Part shown: piece by piece, positions 15,335-22,940 of the stretch
How positions within the stretch are numbered: the stretch's first letter is position 1
Layout: each line of letters starts with the position of its first letter
Source of the DNA: Bradyrhizobium sp. S69
Lineage (GTDB): Bacteria; Pseudomonadota; Alphaproteobacteria; Rhizobiales; Xanthobacteraceae
Assembly (NCBI RefSeq): GCF_009766005.1
Contig: NZ_LMUK01000042.1
Coordinates: forward strand, 404,659 to 468,658
DNA: 64,000 bases
Reading direction: 5' to 3'
Notes under the pieces: generated by a model
What the model was told of the DNA's origin: nothing
Seen by the model: the letters and a program-made list of their open reading frames with translations, nothing else
Databases searched by the model: none
Program-made: the position numbers and the translations under genes

Positions 15335-16098
15335 TGGCCGCGCATTTCCTCAAGCACGTCCGGCCGGCAAATCACGATCTGGGACCGCTTGGTCAGCACG
15401 ATCTGCTTTTCCTGCATCCGCTTCAGGCTGATAGTGACCCATTGCCGGGTGGCGCCCACCATGTGAGCGAGATCGGCATGGGTAAAAGCCGCGGCGATCG
15501 CGATGCCCTCCGGCTCCGCGACGCCGTAGAGGTTCATCAGATGCAGCAGAAGGTGCGCTAACCGCTGCGTGATCGAGCGTGTCCCCAACATCTGCGCCAA
15601 TGCGGAGTAACACTTGCCCTTGAAGCTCAAGCCTTCGATCAAGCCAATCGCCAGATTGGGAATCTCGCTCGCGAGGGTGCGCAATTCCTTGCCGGGGAGA
15701 TGCACGACGCTGGCGTTGCTCGACGCGATCCCGCTCCATTGATGGAAACCGCCGCCAAATACCTCGGGCCCGCCGACAAAATTACCGGCGCGCCAGTAGG
15801 CTAGTGTGATCTCGCGCCCGAGCGGCGACGTGTAGAACACGCGGATGCGGCCGCTCTCGATCAGATAGATGCCGTCATGCTTGGCGCCCTGATTGAACAG
15901 CGTCTGGCCGCGATTGAGCACCTTGCGGCGCCCTTGCTTGAGAACGATTTCGCGTTCCCGCGGCGTCAGCTTTTCCATCAGCGGCGGCGGACCGCCGATC
16001 GATTGTTGGCTTTCGCTGAGAAGCAGGGACGAATTGGCGGTCGATCCAACTGCCGAGGGCATGCCGTCGCGCGCTACGCCTGCCACCTGTTGCAACAT
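15322..16098 (-). CDS. Crp/Fnr-family transcriptional regulator
   Basis: DNA-binding regulator of 258 residues. The start at 16098 is chosen because GGAGG lies 8 nt upstream; longer in-frame starts lack a ribosome site. Residues about 45 to 160 form the cyclic-nucleotide-binding-type beta barrel (GQTLFNQGAKHDGIYLIESGRIRVFYTSPLGREITLAYW), followed by the dimer helix and a C-terminal winged helix with recognition helix ATRQWVTISLKRMQE. No Fnr-type cysteine cluster is seen in the N-terminal part, so direct iron-sulfur oxygen sensing is unlikely. It sits between the importer and DUF971 genes on the same strand and probably controls this cluster. Confidence 0.9.
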   Translation of the reverse strand: MLQQVAGVARDGMPSAVGSTANSSLLLSESQQSIGGPPPLMEKLTPREREIVLKQGRRKVLNRGQTLFNQGAKHDGIYLIESGRIRVFYTSPLGREITLAYWRAGNFVGGPEVFGGGFHQWSGIASSNASVVHLPGKELRTLASEIPNLAIGLIEGLSFKGKCYSALAQMLGTRSITQRLAHLLLHLMNLYGVAEPEGIAIAAAFTHADLAHMVGATRQWVTISLKRMQEKQIVLTKRSQIVICRPDVLEEMRGQASD

Positions 16099-16210
16099 TG
16101 CCGGCCTCCGGACCATTATAACCGGTCTAAAACACAGCAATGTTCGTGCCAGACCGCCGGCCTCGAAAGCCTGCCATCGCCCCACGATGACGCCAAAAAG
16201 TCTAATAAAA

Positions 16211-16516
16211 TCAATGGTTGGTCAGATCGAACAGATAGCTCTTGGGGTAGATTCCACGATTGTGGCCATCCGAGAAAGCGATGTTCAGCCCGTAGCCGAG
16301 GTCGCCCACCTCGACGATCGCAATGCCCGGAAACCGGCTCGGAAAGCGCTCGTCGAACCGCGCCCGGATGCAATGCGCGCATTTGCAGGACAAGCGCAGT
16401 TTCTCCGCGGTCAACGTGATGCGGCCGCCCGCCGATGTCGTCATCGAAAGTGATGCCAGATCCGCGCTCACCTCGTAATCGACCAATGTCGGCGCAACCA
16501 TCGCAGTCATTGTCAC
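16211..16516 (-). CDS. DUF971 (GBBH-like N-terminal domain) protein
   Basis: Small cytoplasmic protein, about 101 residues, made of one DUF971 domain, the domain found at the N terminus of gamma-butyrobetaine hydroxylase and fused to or encoded beside Mrp/ApbC iron-sulfur carriers. Visible signatures are LRLSCKCAHCIRA with three cysteines, VEVGDLGYGLNIAFSDGHNRGIYPKSYLFDL, and an overall beta-rich pattern. Start choice: AGGAG lies 7 nt before the GTG at 16516, better than the ATG at 16510 or the GTG at 16522. It is divergent from the ferredoxin-reductase gene. A role in iron-sulfur protein maturation for the adjacent ferredoxin and AprA-like protein is an inference. Confidence 0.8.
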   Translation of the reverse strand: MTMTAMVAPTLVDYEVSADLASLSMTTSAGGRITLTAEKLRLSCKCAHCIRARFDERFPSRFPGIAIVEVGDLGYGLNIAFSDGHNRGIYPKSYLFDLTNH

Positions 16517-16834
16517 GGCCACTCTCCTCTCGGGGAATATTTACGGTGTCACCGGTCGATTGGATAGCAACTAATTGCCGAGCAGCGTCCACGATCAGCA
16601 TTTCATTTCAAAGTATTCTGCGTCGCTTTTACCATGCTGCTTTCCTGATAGACCTTTCGTGGACGCGTGTCACGCAACGCCGGATATGGCTGCGACACAT
16701 CCGTTGACGAAATTAGAAACTAATCGACCGGAAATCGATGTTCAGCATTGTACGGAATCCGTCCCTCGCCGAAACGTTGATCGTTGCGCACGCCATGCGC
16801 TTTTGGGATCGATCGAGCGAAGGAGAGACGAAGG
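16517..16834. promoter_or_regulatory. Divergent promoter region with CTAAT motifs
   Basis: 318 nt between the DUF971 and ferredoxin-reductase genes, with no credible gene. It contains CAACTAATTGC at 16568-16578, a near-palindrome also found at 17691-17701 before the AprA-like gene, and the inverted pair ATTAG-AAA-CTAAT at 16712-16724. The partner half-site CAACTAAT occurs on the minus strand at 15130-15137 before the importer operon. Shared motifs suggest common control of the whole cluster. Confidence 0.45.
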
Positions 16835-17608
16835 ATGAGCGCTTTTCAGAAGGAAACGGTTCTGTCGGTGAAACACTGGACCGATTCCCTGTTCAGCTTT
16901 ACCGCGACACGTGATCCCGGATTTCGTTTCCAGAACGGCCAGTTTGCGATGATCGGGCTGGAAGTGGAGGGACGGCCGCTGCTGCGCGCTTACAGCATGG
17001 CGAGCGCCAATCACGAGGAGGCGCTTGAATTCTTCAGCATCAAGGTCGCCGACGGACCGCTGACGTCGCGTCTTCAGAGGATCAGGGAAGGCGATACGAT
17101 CCTGGTAGGCCGCAAGGCCACGGGGACGCTGATTGCTGGAAACCTTATTCCTGGCAAGCGGCTGTTGCTGCTGTCGACCGGCACCGGACTGGCACCCTTT
17201 GCAAGCCTGATCAAGGATCCCGATGTCTATGACGCCTATGAGACCATCATCCTTGCCCATGGCTGCCGCCAGGTCTCCGAACTGGCCTATGGCGAAGCGC
17301 TGGTCGAGAAGCTTCGCGAAGATGAATTGTTCGGGCCGCTGATCGCAGACAAGCTGATCTATTATCCGACCGTGACCCGCGAGCCGTTCCGTAATCGCGG
17401 CCGTATCACCGATCTGATCGCCTCAAACCAGCTGTTTGACGACATCGGACTTTCCGGCCTCGATATCGAGACCGATCGCGTGATGATGTGCGGAAGCCCC
17501 GGCATGCTCGAGGAGCTCCGTTCGATGTTCACCTCGCGTGGCTTTGCCGAAGGCAATCACAGTGAGCCCGGTCACTTCGTCATCGAGAAGGCCTTTGTCG
17601 AACGATAA
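16835..17608 (+). CDS. fpr: Ferredoxin-NADP(+) reductase (Fpr type)
   Basis: FAD enzyme that moves electrons between NADPH and ferredoxin. The start at 16835 has AGGAGA 9 nt upstream. The 257-residue length is that of bacterial Fpr. Motifs: FAD-binding RAYSMASAN (about residues 50 to 58), NADP-binding STGTGLAPFASLIKD, the MMCGSPGML segment, and the family C terminus ending FVIEKAFVER. It opens the plus-strand half of the cluster and lies 162 nt before the AprA-like gene. In this setting it likely supplies or accepts electrons for the small ferredoxin encoded at 19564; genomes often carry a separate housekeeping copy. Confidence 0.92.
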   Translation: MSAFQKETVLSVKHWTDSLFSFTATRDPGFRFQNGQFAMIGLEVEGRPLLRAYSMASANHEEALEFFSIKVADGPLTSRLQRIREGDTILVGRKATGTLIAGNLIPGKRLLLLSTGTGLAPFASLIKDPDVYDAYETIILAHGCRQVSELAYGEALVEKLREDELFGPLIADKLIYYPTVTREPFRNRGRITDLIASNQLFDDIGLSGLDIETDRVMMCGSPGMLEELRSMFTSRGFAEGNHSEPGHFVIEKAFVER

Positions 17609-17690
17609 GGTCTTTATTGCCTCTTTGTTGATCAGAACCCGGCTTTGACTCGGGAAAATGGATCAAACATTGGCATTCCGTCTCCGGCGA

Positions 17691-17701
17691 CAACTAATTG
17701 C
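17691..17701 (+). promoter_or_regulatory. CAACTAATTGC motif before the AprA-like gene
   Basis: An 11-mer identical to 16568-16578, located 70 nt upstream of the AprA-like start codon. The sequence is nearly palindromic (CAAyTArTTG). It is a candidate operator shared by the transcription units of this cluster. Confidence 0.4.
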
Positions 17702-17770
17702 TATCGCCGGGTCGTGATCTGAACAAACCTTGCGGGTGCGGCGGCGAATGCGCCGGCAGGACAGGAGCAC

Positions 17771-19516
17771 ATGATGGCCATGGATGAGATCGTCGACGGA
17801 CTTTCGGAGGTTTCCTGCGACGTGCTGGTGATCGGCGGCGGCACCGCCGGACCGATGGCCGCGCTCAAGGCGAAGCTGAAAAATCCGAAAGCCAACGTCG
17901 TCCTGCTGGAGAAGGCCAACGTCAAACGCTCCGGCGCGATTTCGATGGGGATGGACGGGCTGAACAACGCCGTGATTCCCGGCTACGCCACGCCCGAGCA
18001 ATACACCAAGGAAATCACCATCGCCAATGACGGCATCGTCGACCAGAAGGCGGTCTATAAATACGCGCAGAATTGCTACAAGATTATCGAGGAGCTCGAC
18101 AGTTTCGGCATTCGCTTCCTCAAGAACGAGAATGGCGATTACGCGGTCAAGAAGGTGCATCACATCGGCACCTACGTGCTGCCGATGCCGAATGGCGAGA
18201 CGGTCAAGAAGGCGCTGTATCGTCAGTTGCGCCGCGCCCGGATCCTGATTTCGAATCGTTACATGGCAACAAGGCTGTTGACCGCGAGCGACGGGCGGGT
18301 CGCGGGCGCGATCAGCGTCAACACCCGCACGGCGGAAATCCTGGTGATCAAGGCCAAGGCCGTCATCCTGTGCATGGGGGCCGCGGGTCGTCTCGGATTG
18401 CCGACCTCAGGCTATATGTTCGGCACCTATGAGAACGCCGCTAATTCCGGTGACGGTTACGCGATGGCCTATCATGCGGGGGCTAAGCTCGCGAACCTCG
18501 AATGCTTCCAGATCAATCCGCTGATCAAGGATTATAACGGGCCGGCCTGCGCCTATGTCGCGGGGCCATTCGGCGCCTTCACCGCGAACAACGAGGGTTC
18601 GCGGTTCATCGAATGCGATTACTGGTCGGGCCAGATGATGCTCGAATTCTACAACGAACTGCTCTCCGGCAAGGGCCCGGTGTTCCTGCAATTGAGCCAC
18701 CTGCACGAAAAGACCATCGAGGAGATCGAATCGACCTTGCACAAGGTCGAGCGCCCGACCCGTGGCCTGTTCCAGCAGGGGCGGGGGACTGATTATCGAA
18801 AGGAATCGATCGAGATGCATATCTCCGAGATCGGCTTTTGTTCGGGGCACAGCGCCTCCGGCGTCTTCGTCGACGAGTTTGCGCGCACCACAGTGCCGGG
18901 CCTCTACGCCGCCGGCGACATGGCGAGCGTACCGCACAATTATATGCTTGGCGCTTTCACCAATGGTTCGGTTGCCGGCATCGACGCGATGGAGTTTGCC
19001 GATAACCACGACTTTGCGGCGTTCGACGCCGCCGATGTCGCCAAGGAGCGCGACCGGGTGATGGCCCCGACCAAGCGGGAGGACGGCATTCCGCCGAACC
19101 AGATCGAGTACAAGGCACGCCGGCTGGTGAATGATTATCTGCAGCCGCCGAAGGTCACCCGCAAGTTCGAGCTCGGCGCGCGCCGGCTGTCGGAAGTCCG
19201 CGAGGACATGGAGCAACGGATGATCGCGCGCAACTCGCACGAATTGCTCCGCGCGCTCGAAACCCAATCGATCCTCGACTGCGCCGACATGGCGGCCCAC
19301 GCCTCGCTATATCGGGAGGAAAGCCGCTGGGGTCTGTATCACTTGCGAACCGATTTCCCGGAGAAGGACAACGAGAACTGGTTCTGCCACACCCTGCTGA
19401 GCAAGCAGAACGGCAAGATGACCAGCGAGAAGCGTGATGTGCAGCCTTACGTGGTTCCGATCGCCGATGACGAAAAGGACCTCTATGACAAGCAGCGTAT
19501 CCGCGCCAGCGCCTGA
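17771..19516 (+). CDS. AprA-like FAD flavoprotein (fumarate reductase / adenylylsulfate reductase family)
   Basis: Flavoprotein subunit related to the alpha subunit of adenylylsulfate reductase and to fumarate reductase. An AGGAG sits 6 nt before the start. The 581-residue product binds FAD through VLVIGGGTAGPMAALKAK (about residues 18 to 35). The next segment, NVKRSGAISMGMDGLNN, resembles the AprA pattern, and the C-terminal FAD-binding motif is VPGLYAAGDMASVP. It is shorter than true AprA (about 620 to 660). No membrane anchor or signal is visible, so it acts in the cytoplasm. With the ferredoxin 47 nt downstream it forms an AprAB-like pair, but no sulfate adenylyltransferase or other sulfur-oxidation gene is near. 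The substrate is unknown. Confidence 0.85.
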   Translation: MMAMDEIVDGLSEVSCDVLVIGGGTAGPMAALKAKLKNPKANVVLLEKANVKRSGAISMGMDGLNNAVIPGYATPEQYTKEITIANDGIVDQKAVYKYAQNCYKIIEELDSFGIRFLKNENGDYAVKKVHHIGTYVLPMPNGETVKKALYRQLRRARILISNRYMATRLLTASDGRVAGAISVNTRTAEILVIKAKAVILCMGAAGRLGLPTSGYMFGTYENAANSGDGYAMAYHAGAKLANLECFQINPLIKDYNGPACAYVAGPFGAFTANNEGSRFIECDYWSGQMMLEFYNELLSGKGPVFLQLSHLHEKTIEEIESTLHKVERPTRGLFQQGRGTDYRKESIEMHISEIGFCSGHSASGVFVDEFARTTVPGLYAAGDMASVPHNYMLGAFTNGSVAGIDAMEFADNHDFAAFDAADVAKERDRVMAPTKREDGIPPNQIEYKARRLVNDYLQPPKVTRKFELGARRLSEVREDMEQRMIARNSHELLRALETQSILDCADMAAHASLYREESRWGLYHLRTDFPEKDNENWFCHTLLSKQNGKMTSEKRDVQPYVVPIADDEKDLYDKQRIRASA

Positions 19517-19563
19517 CGTTTCCTTGCGAATCTTGGCGAAACCCGACAACAGGAGATTGAGAT

Positions 19564-19797
19564 ATGCCTCTCGCCAGTTATCAGACATCGGTTCCGGTCG
19601 TCGTCGACGACGCCAAATGCATCGCGGACAAGGGCTGTACCGTTTGCGTCGATGTTTGTCCGCTCGATGTGTTGCGCATCAGCGACCTCACCGGCAAGGC
19701 CTTCATGGCCTATGACGAGTGCTGGTACTGCATGCCATGTGAGGCCGATTGCCCGACCGGAGCGGTCACCGTCAATATTCCCTATTTGTTGAGGTAG
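19564..19797 (+). CDS. Two-cluster 4Fe-4S ferredoxin (AprB-like)
   Basis: 77-residue ferredoxin with two cysteine motifs: Cys19, Cys25, Cys28, Cys32 (CxxxxxCxxCxxxCP) and Cys53, Cys56, Cys59, Cys63 (CxxCxxCxxxCP). The five-residue gap in the first motif is longer than in ordinary bacterial ferredoxins and resembles the first cluster of AprB. It lies directly after the AprA-like gene and 2 nt before the HEAT-repeat gene, so the three are one transcript. It is expected to carry electrons between the flavoprotein and the ferredoxin reductase at 16835. Confidence 0.9.
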   Translation: MPLASYQTSVPVVVDDAKCIADKGCTVCVDVCPLDVLRISDLTGKAFMAYDECWYCMPCEADCPTGAVTVNIPYLLR

Positions 19798-19799
19798 CC

Positions 19800-20771
19800 A
19801 TGTCGAGCCCATTCGAATCCTATGACGACCTCGAGGACGCCGACGAGCGCCTTCAGGCCGCCGACCCCGGAGAGCGCCGCGTCGCGATCATTGCGCTCGG
19901 CCATTCCGGCGATCCCGCCGCGGTCGGCCATCTCGGCAAGATGGTTACCGATCCCGATGCCGGCGTGCGTCAGCAGGTTGCGATGGCACTTGGGGAATTC
20001 GATGGGCCGGACTCCGCGACGGCTTTGGTGAAACTGCTGGTCGACCCCGAACGTATCGTGGCCTCTGCAGCCGCCGACAGCTTGGCCGAACTGAAGGATC
20101 CGGCCTGCGCCGATGCGATCCTGCCGCTGGTCCAGCATGGTCATGCGTTTGTCCGCATGGGCGCGCTGCGGGCGCTCAAGGAGTTACGGCGCAAGGATAC
20201 GCTAAAGCCGGCGCTGGAGGCCTTGCGCGACGCCGACGCGGCGGTTCGCGTGCAGGCGATCGGGGTGATCGGCTTTCTGAAGCTGGAAGAGTCCATTCCG
20301 GCATTGACCGCGTCGACCGGCGATGCCGACGCCCACGTCAGGCGCGCGGCCGTGAGCGCGCTGGCGTTTTCCCAGATGAAGCCCGCGGCGGAATCGATTA
20401 CGCGCGCGCTGAAGGACGACGACTGGATGGTGCGCGAGATGTCCGCGGAAACGTTGGGCTTGAATGCCAACGGCTTGATCGCGGTGGATCCGTTGATCGA
20501 GGCATTGTCGGATGAGTTCTGGCAGGTACGGCTCAAGGCCATCAGAAGTCTCGGCAAGATGAAGGTCGATCGCGCGGTGCGGCCGATCGGCGGCTGCATC
20601 GTCCATGAGCAGGCCAATTTGCGCAAGGAGGCGGCCGCGGCGCTGGGCGAGATTGCCAATCCGGAAGCGGAGCCGTTTCTGGCGTTGGTGGCCAACGATC
20701 CCGACCCCGAGGTGCGGAAGAACGCGCGCTGGGCGTTGCAGCAGATTGCCGCGCGAAAGGCCAAAGCCTAG
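19800..20771 (+). CDS. HEAT-repeat protein
   Basis: Cytoplasmic all-helical solenoid of 323 residues. From about residue 20 it is built of eight to ten repeats of about 31 residues; examples are DPDAGVRQQVAMALGEFDGP, DADAAVRVQAIGVIGFLKLE, DDDWMVREMSAETLGLNANG and DPDPEVRKNARWALQQIA. No catalytic motif is seen. Start codon 19800 is 2 nt after the ferredoxin stop. HEAT proteins of this type act as scaffolds or as lyase/chaperone partners; here it may hold or mature the AprA-like/ferredoxin complex. Its constant place in the operon is the only functional hint. Confidence 0.85.
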   Translation: MSSPFESYDDLEDADERLQAADPGERRVAIIALGHSGDPAAVGHLGKMVTDPDAGVRQQVAMALGEFDGPDSATALVKLLVDPERIVASAAADSLAELKDPACADAILPLVQHGHAFVRMGALRALKELRRKDTLKPALEALRDADAAVRVQAIGVIGFLKLEESIPALTASTGDADAHVRRAAVSALAFSQMKPAAESITRALKDDDWMVREMSAETLGLNANGLIAVDPLIEALSDEFWQVRLKAIRSLGKMKVDRAVRPIGGCIVHEQANLRKEAAAALGEIANPEAEPFLALVANDPDPEVRKNARWALQQIAARKAKA

Positions 20772-20957
20772 AGCGGGGTGAGATTAGGTCGGGTCGCGGC
20801 GCCGGGCCCTTTTTCGTGCGCCGTCCTACTTTGCATGGGGTTGTTTTCGCGATTTTGTGTCTGACCCCTCCAGAACAGCCGGATGTGCCGTGCTGGCGCT
20901 GACGGCGAATATGTTCAACTCCAACCCATCATGCTGTAGCAGCCGCCACGATAACAG

Positions 20958-21851
20958 TCAGCGCGGTGGTGGGGCATCCAGCGTGTGAACCCAGGCCTCG
21001 GGGTACAGCGCGTAGGCGTCGCCGTGTCGTCGCAACCGGGCGAACGCGGGGAAATGTAGATGCATCCCGGCGATCAGGATGCCGTCGGTGGAGACGCGGT
21101 CGAACATGCGTTTGCGCGCGGCGGCCGCCGCGGCGAGATCAGTGTCGAAGGCCATGCCGGCCTCGGGAAACGCGGTTTGCACTTCCGGCACATGCACGGT
21201 GTCGCCCCAGATCATCAACTGATCGTTGCCCGATGCGATCAGATATGCCGTGTGGCCCGGCGTATGCCCAAGGCTCGGTACTGCCGTGACGCCAGGAAAC
21301 ACTTCACTATCTCTAAACAAGCGCGTCCGGTTCTTGTAGGGCGCGACCTGCTCGCGGCCGGCCTCAAAATAGAGCTTGGCCGATCGCGGATCGGCCTTCG
21401 CCATCTCGCCGTCGTCGAACCAGTACGCCAGCTCATTCTCGTGCATCACCAGTTCCGCATTCGGAAACAGCAGTGCGCCGTTCGACATGTCGGTCAGTCC
21501 CGCGGAGTGATCCGGGTGCATGTGGGTGAGCAACACCGTATCGATCGACTTGGCATCGATCCCGGCCGCGGCGAGGTTGCGTTGAACGAAGCCGGCGCTG
21601 GGCTGCAGATAATTGCCCGATCCAGTGTCGATGATCGCGAGGCGTCCTTTGGAATGGACCAGGAAGGTATTGACGCTGGTGCGTCGGGCTGGCCGGAAGG
21701 CGTCACGCAGGATCTGCCGCGCCTTTTCAAGGTCGACATTGCGCATGACATCAAGCGTGCTGTCGAGATAGCCGTCGCTGATGGCGGTGACGACGATATC
21801 GCCGATCCTGCGGTGATAGACACCGGCAATCTGTGCGGGTTGCGGATTCAT
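20958..21851 (-). CDS. MBL-fold metallohydrolase
   Basis: 297-residue metallo-beta-lactamase-fold enzyme with the dinuclear metal motif THMHPDHSAGL (His110, His112, Asp114, His115), a further metal histidine in LGHTPGHTAYL, and a late LHFPAF segment. The sequence RRTSVNTFLVHSKGRLAIIDTGSG is typical of the lactonase/hydrolase branch that includes quorum-quenching AiiA-like and methyl parathion hydrolase-like proteins. No signal peptide is evident. It lies 40 nt downstream of the alpha/beta-hydrolase gene on the same strand. Substrate unknown. Confidence 0.85.
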   Translation of the reverse strand: MNPQPAQIAGVYHRRIGDIVVTAISDGYLDSTLDVMRNVDLEKARQILRDAFRPARRTSVNTFLVHSKGRLAIIDTGSGNYLQPSAGFVQRNLAAAGIDAKSIDTVLLTHMHPDHSAGLTDMSNGALLFPNAELVMHENELAYWFDDGEMAKADPRSAKLYFEAGREQVAPYKNRTRLFRDSEVFPGVTAVPSLGHTPGHTAYLIASGNDQLMIWGDTVHVPEVQTAFPEAGMAFDTDLAAAAAARKRMFDRVSTDGILIAGMHLHFPAFARLRRHGDAYALYPEAWVHTLDAPPPR

Positions 21852-21891
21852 ATGAAAAGGCCTTGTTGCAATTGAGGGGAGGCGAAGTTGA

Positions 21892-22683
21892 TCAGGCGTC
21901 GACCGATCTCAAGAATTCGTCGATGCAATCCACCATCAGGTCAGGCGTTTGCACGGCCATGTAGTGTCCGGTGCGGATTTCGACGTAGCGGGCACCGGGG
22001 ATCGATTTGGCGATGGCTTCCACGACCGCTGCCGGGCGTACGCGATCGAGGCTGCCGCCGATCACGAGCACCGGACGGCTCAATCGGGTCAGTTCCGCCT
22101 GCATGTCGGCGTTCGCCAGCATTCGCCAGATCGCCGCATAGCTCGAGGGATCGTTGCCGAGCCACCGGGCGCGAAATCGCTCGAAGCGTTTGATGTCACC
22201 GCGAAGCTCTGGCGCATAGCCGTTTCGCATCGAATCCTTGACTGCGAAGGCCATGCCGTCCGCCTCGATCCTGGCTAAACGTTCGAGCGCCGGGATTCGG
22301 CGTTCCGCTGCGATACCGGTAGCGGGGCTACCGGCCACCACCGCGCTGGTGCGTTCGGCGTATCGGGCTGCGAAATGCAGCGCGACCGCTCCGCCGACGG
22401 CAACACCTGCGACGGCGACCTTGCCCGATATTGAGAGGGTATCGAGCAGTGCGGCGATATCGTCGGCCATCGTATCGAGGGTGAGTTCGCCGCGTACTTT
22501 TTGCGACAGTCCGGCTCCGCGGGCATCATAACGCAACACGCGGCGCGTGGCCGCGAGCCGCGGCGCGACCTCGTCCCAGCTTTCGAGCGAGCCGCCCATT
22601 TCGTGCGCCAGCACCAGCGTGCGGTCACCCGAGCCGCTGAGCTCGTAGCGTATCGCGACGCCGTTTACTTCGGTGAAATCCAC
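21892..22683 (-). CDS. Alpha/beta-hydrolase-fold protein lacking the nucleophile serine
   Basis: 263 residues with the fold and order of 3-oxoadipate enol-lactonase-type hydrolases: oxyanion-loop region LAHEMGGSLESWD, YDARGAGLS, nucleophile elbow, acid region VLVIGGSLDRVRP and catalytic His in GHYMAVQTPD. At the elbow, where GxSxG is expected, the sequence is GVAVGG: residue 95 is Ala (codon GCC at 22401-22399) instead of Ser. The acid and His positions are kept. The protein is therefore either a non-hydrolytic family member, an enzyme with another chemistry, or an inactivated copy. It is followed by the MBL hydrolase gene. Confidence 0.82.
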   Translation of the reverse strand: MDFTEVNGVAIRYELSGSGDRTLVLAHEMGGSLESWDEVAPRLAATRRVLRYDARGAGLSQKVRGELTLDTMADDIAALLDTLSISGKVAVAGVAVGGAVALHFAARYAERTSAVVAGSPATGIAAERRIPALERLARIEADGMAFAVKDSMRNGYAPELRGDIKRFERFRARWLGNDPSSYAAIWRMLANADMQAELTRLSRPVLVIGGSLDRVRPAAVVEAIAKSIPGARYVEIRTGHYMAVQTPDLMVDCIDEFLRSVDA

Positions 22684-22940
22684 GTTGCACTCCCGGTCCG
22701 CTCGGTCTGATTTTATTGTTCATTGTCAGTGGCTTTGGAGGCCACTTACCGATCGAAATAGCTGATACCGGGTGTTTCGGGGGTTTGAAAGAGCGAAGGC
22801 GAATCAAAAGGGCCTTCAAAGCCCGTGGCCAAGCGCGAGGGGATTGCACGACCAGGTGTTGACAGAACGGAAACGCTGCGCCGGCCGGCGGCCGCTAAGG
22901 CTCGTCTTCCCTGGATATCAACATTCGCTGCTTCCGCGGC

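Noticed and set aside
17771..19797. Call of the flavoprotein/ferredoxin pair as true adenylylsulfate reductase AprAB
   Set aside because: The flavoprotein is shorter than AprA, the ferredoxin lacks the AprB C-terminal tail, and no sulfur-oxidation or sulfate-reduction partner gene is nearby.
20772..20957. Terminator between the HEAT-repeat gene and the MBL hydrolase gene
   Set aside because: A run of T residues follows a GC-rich stretch near 20800-20815, but no stem of convincing length could be drawn.
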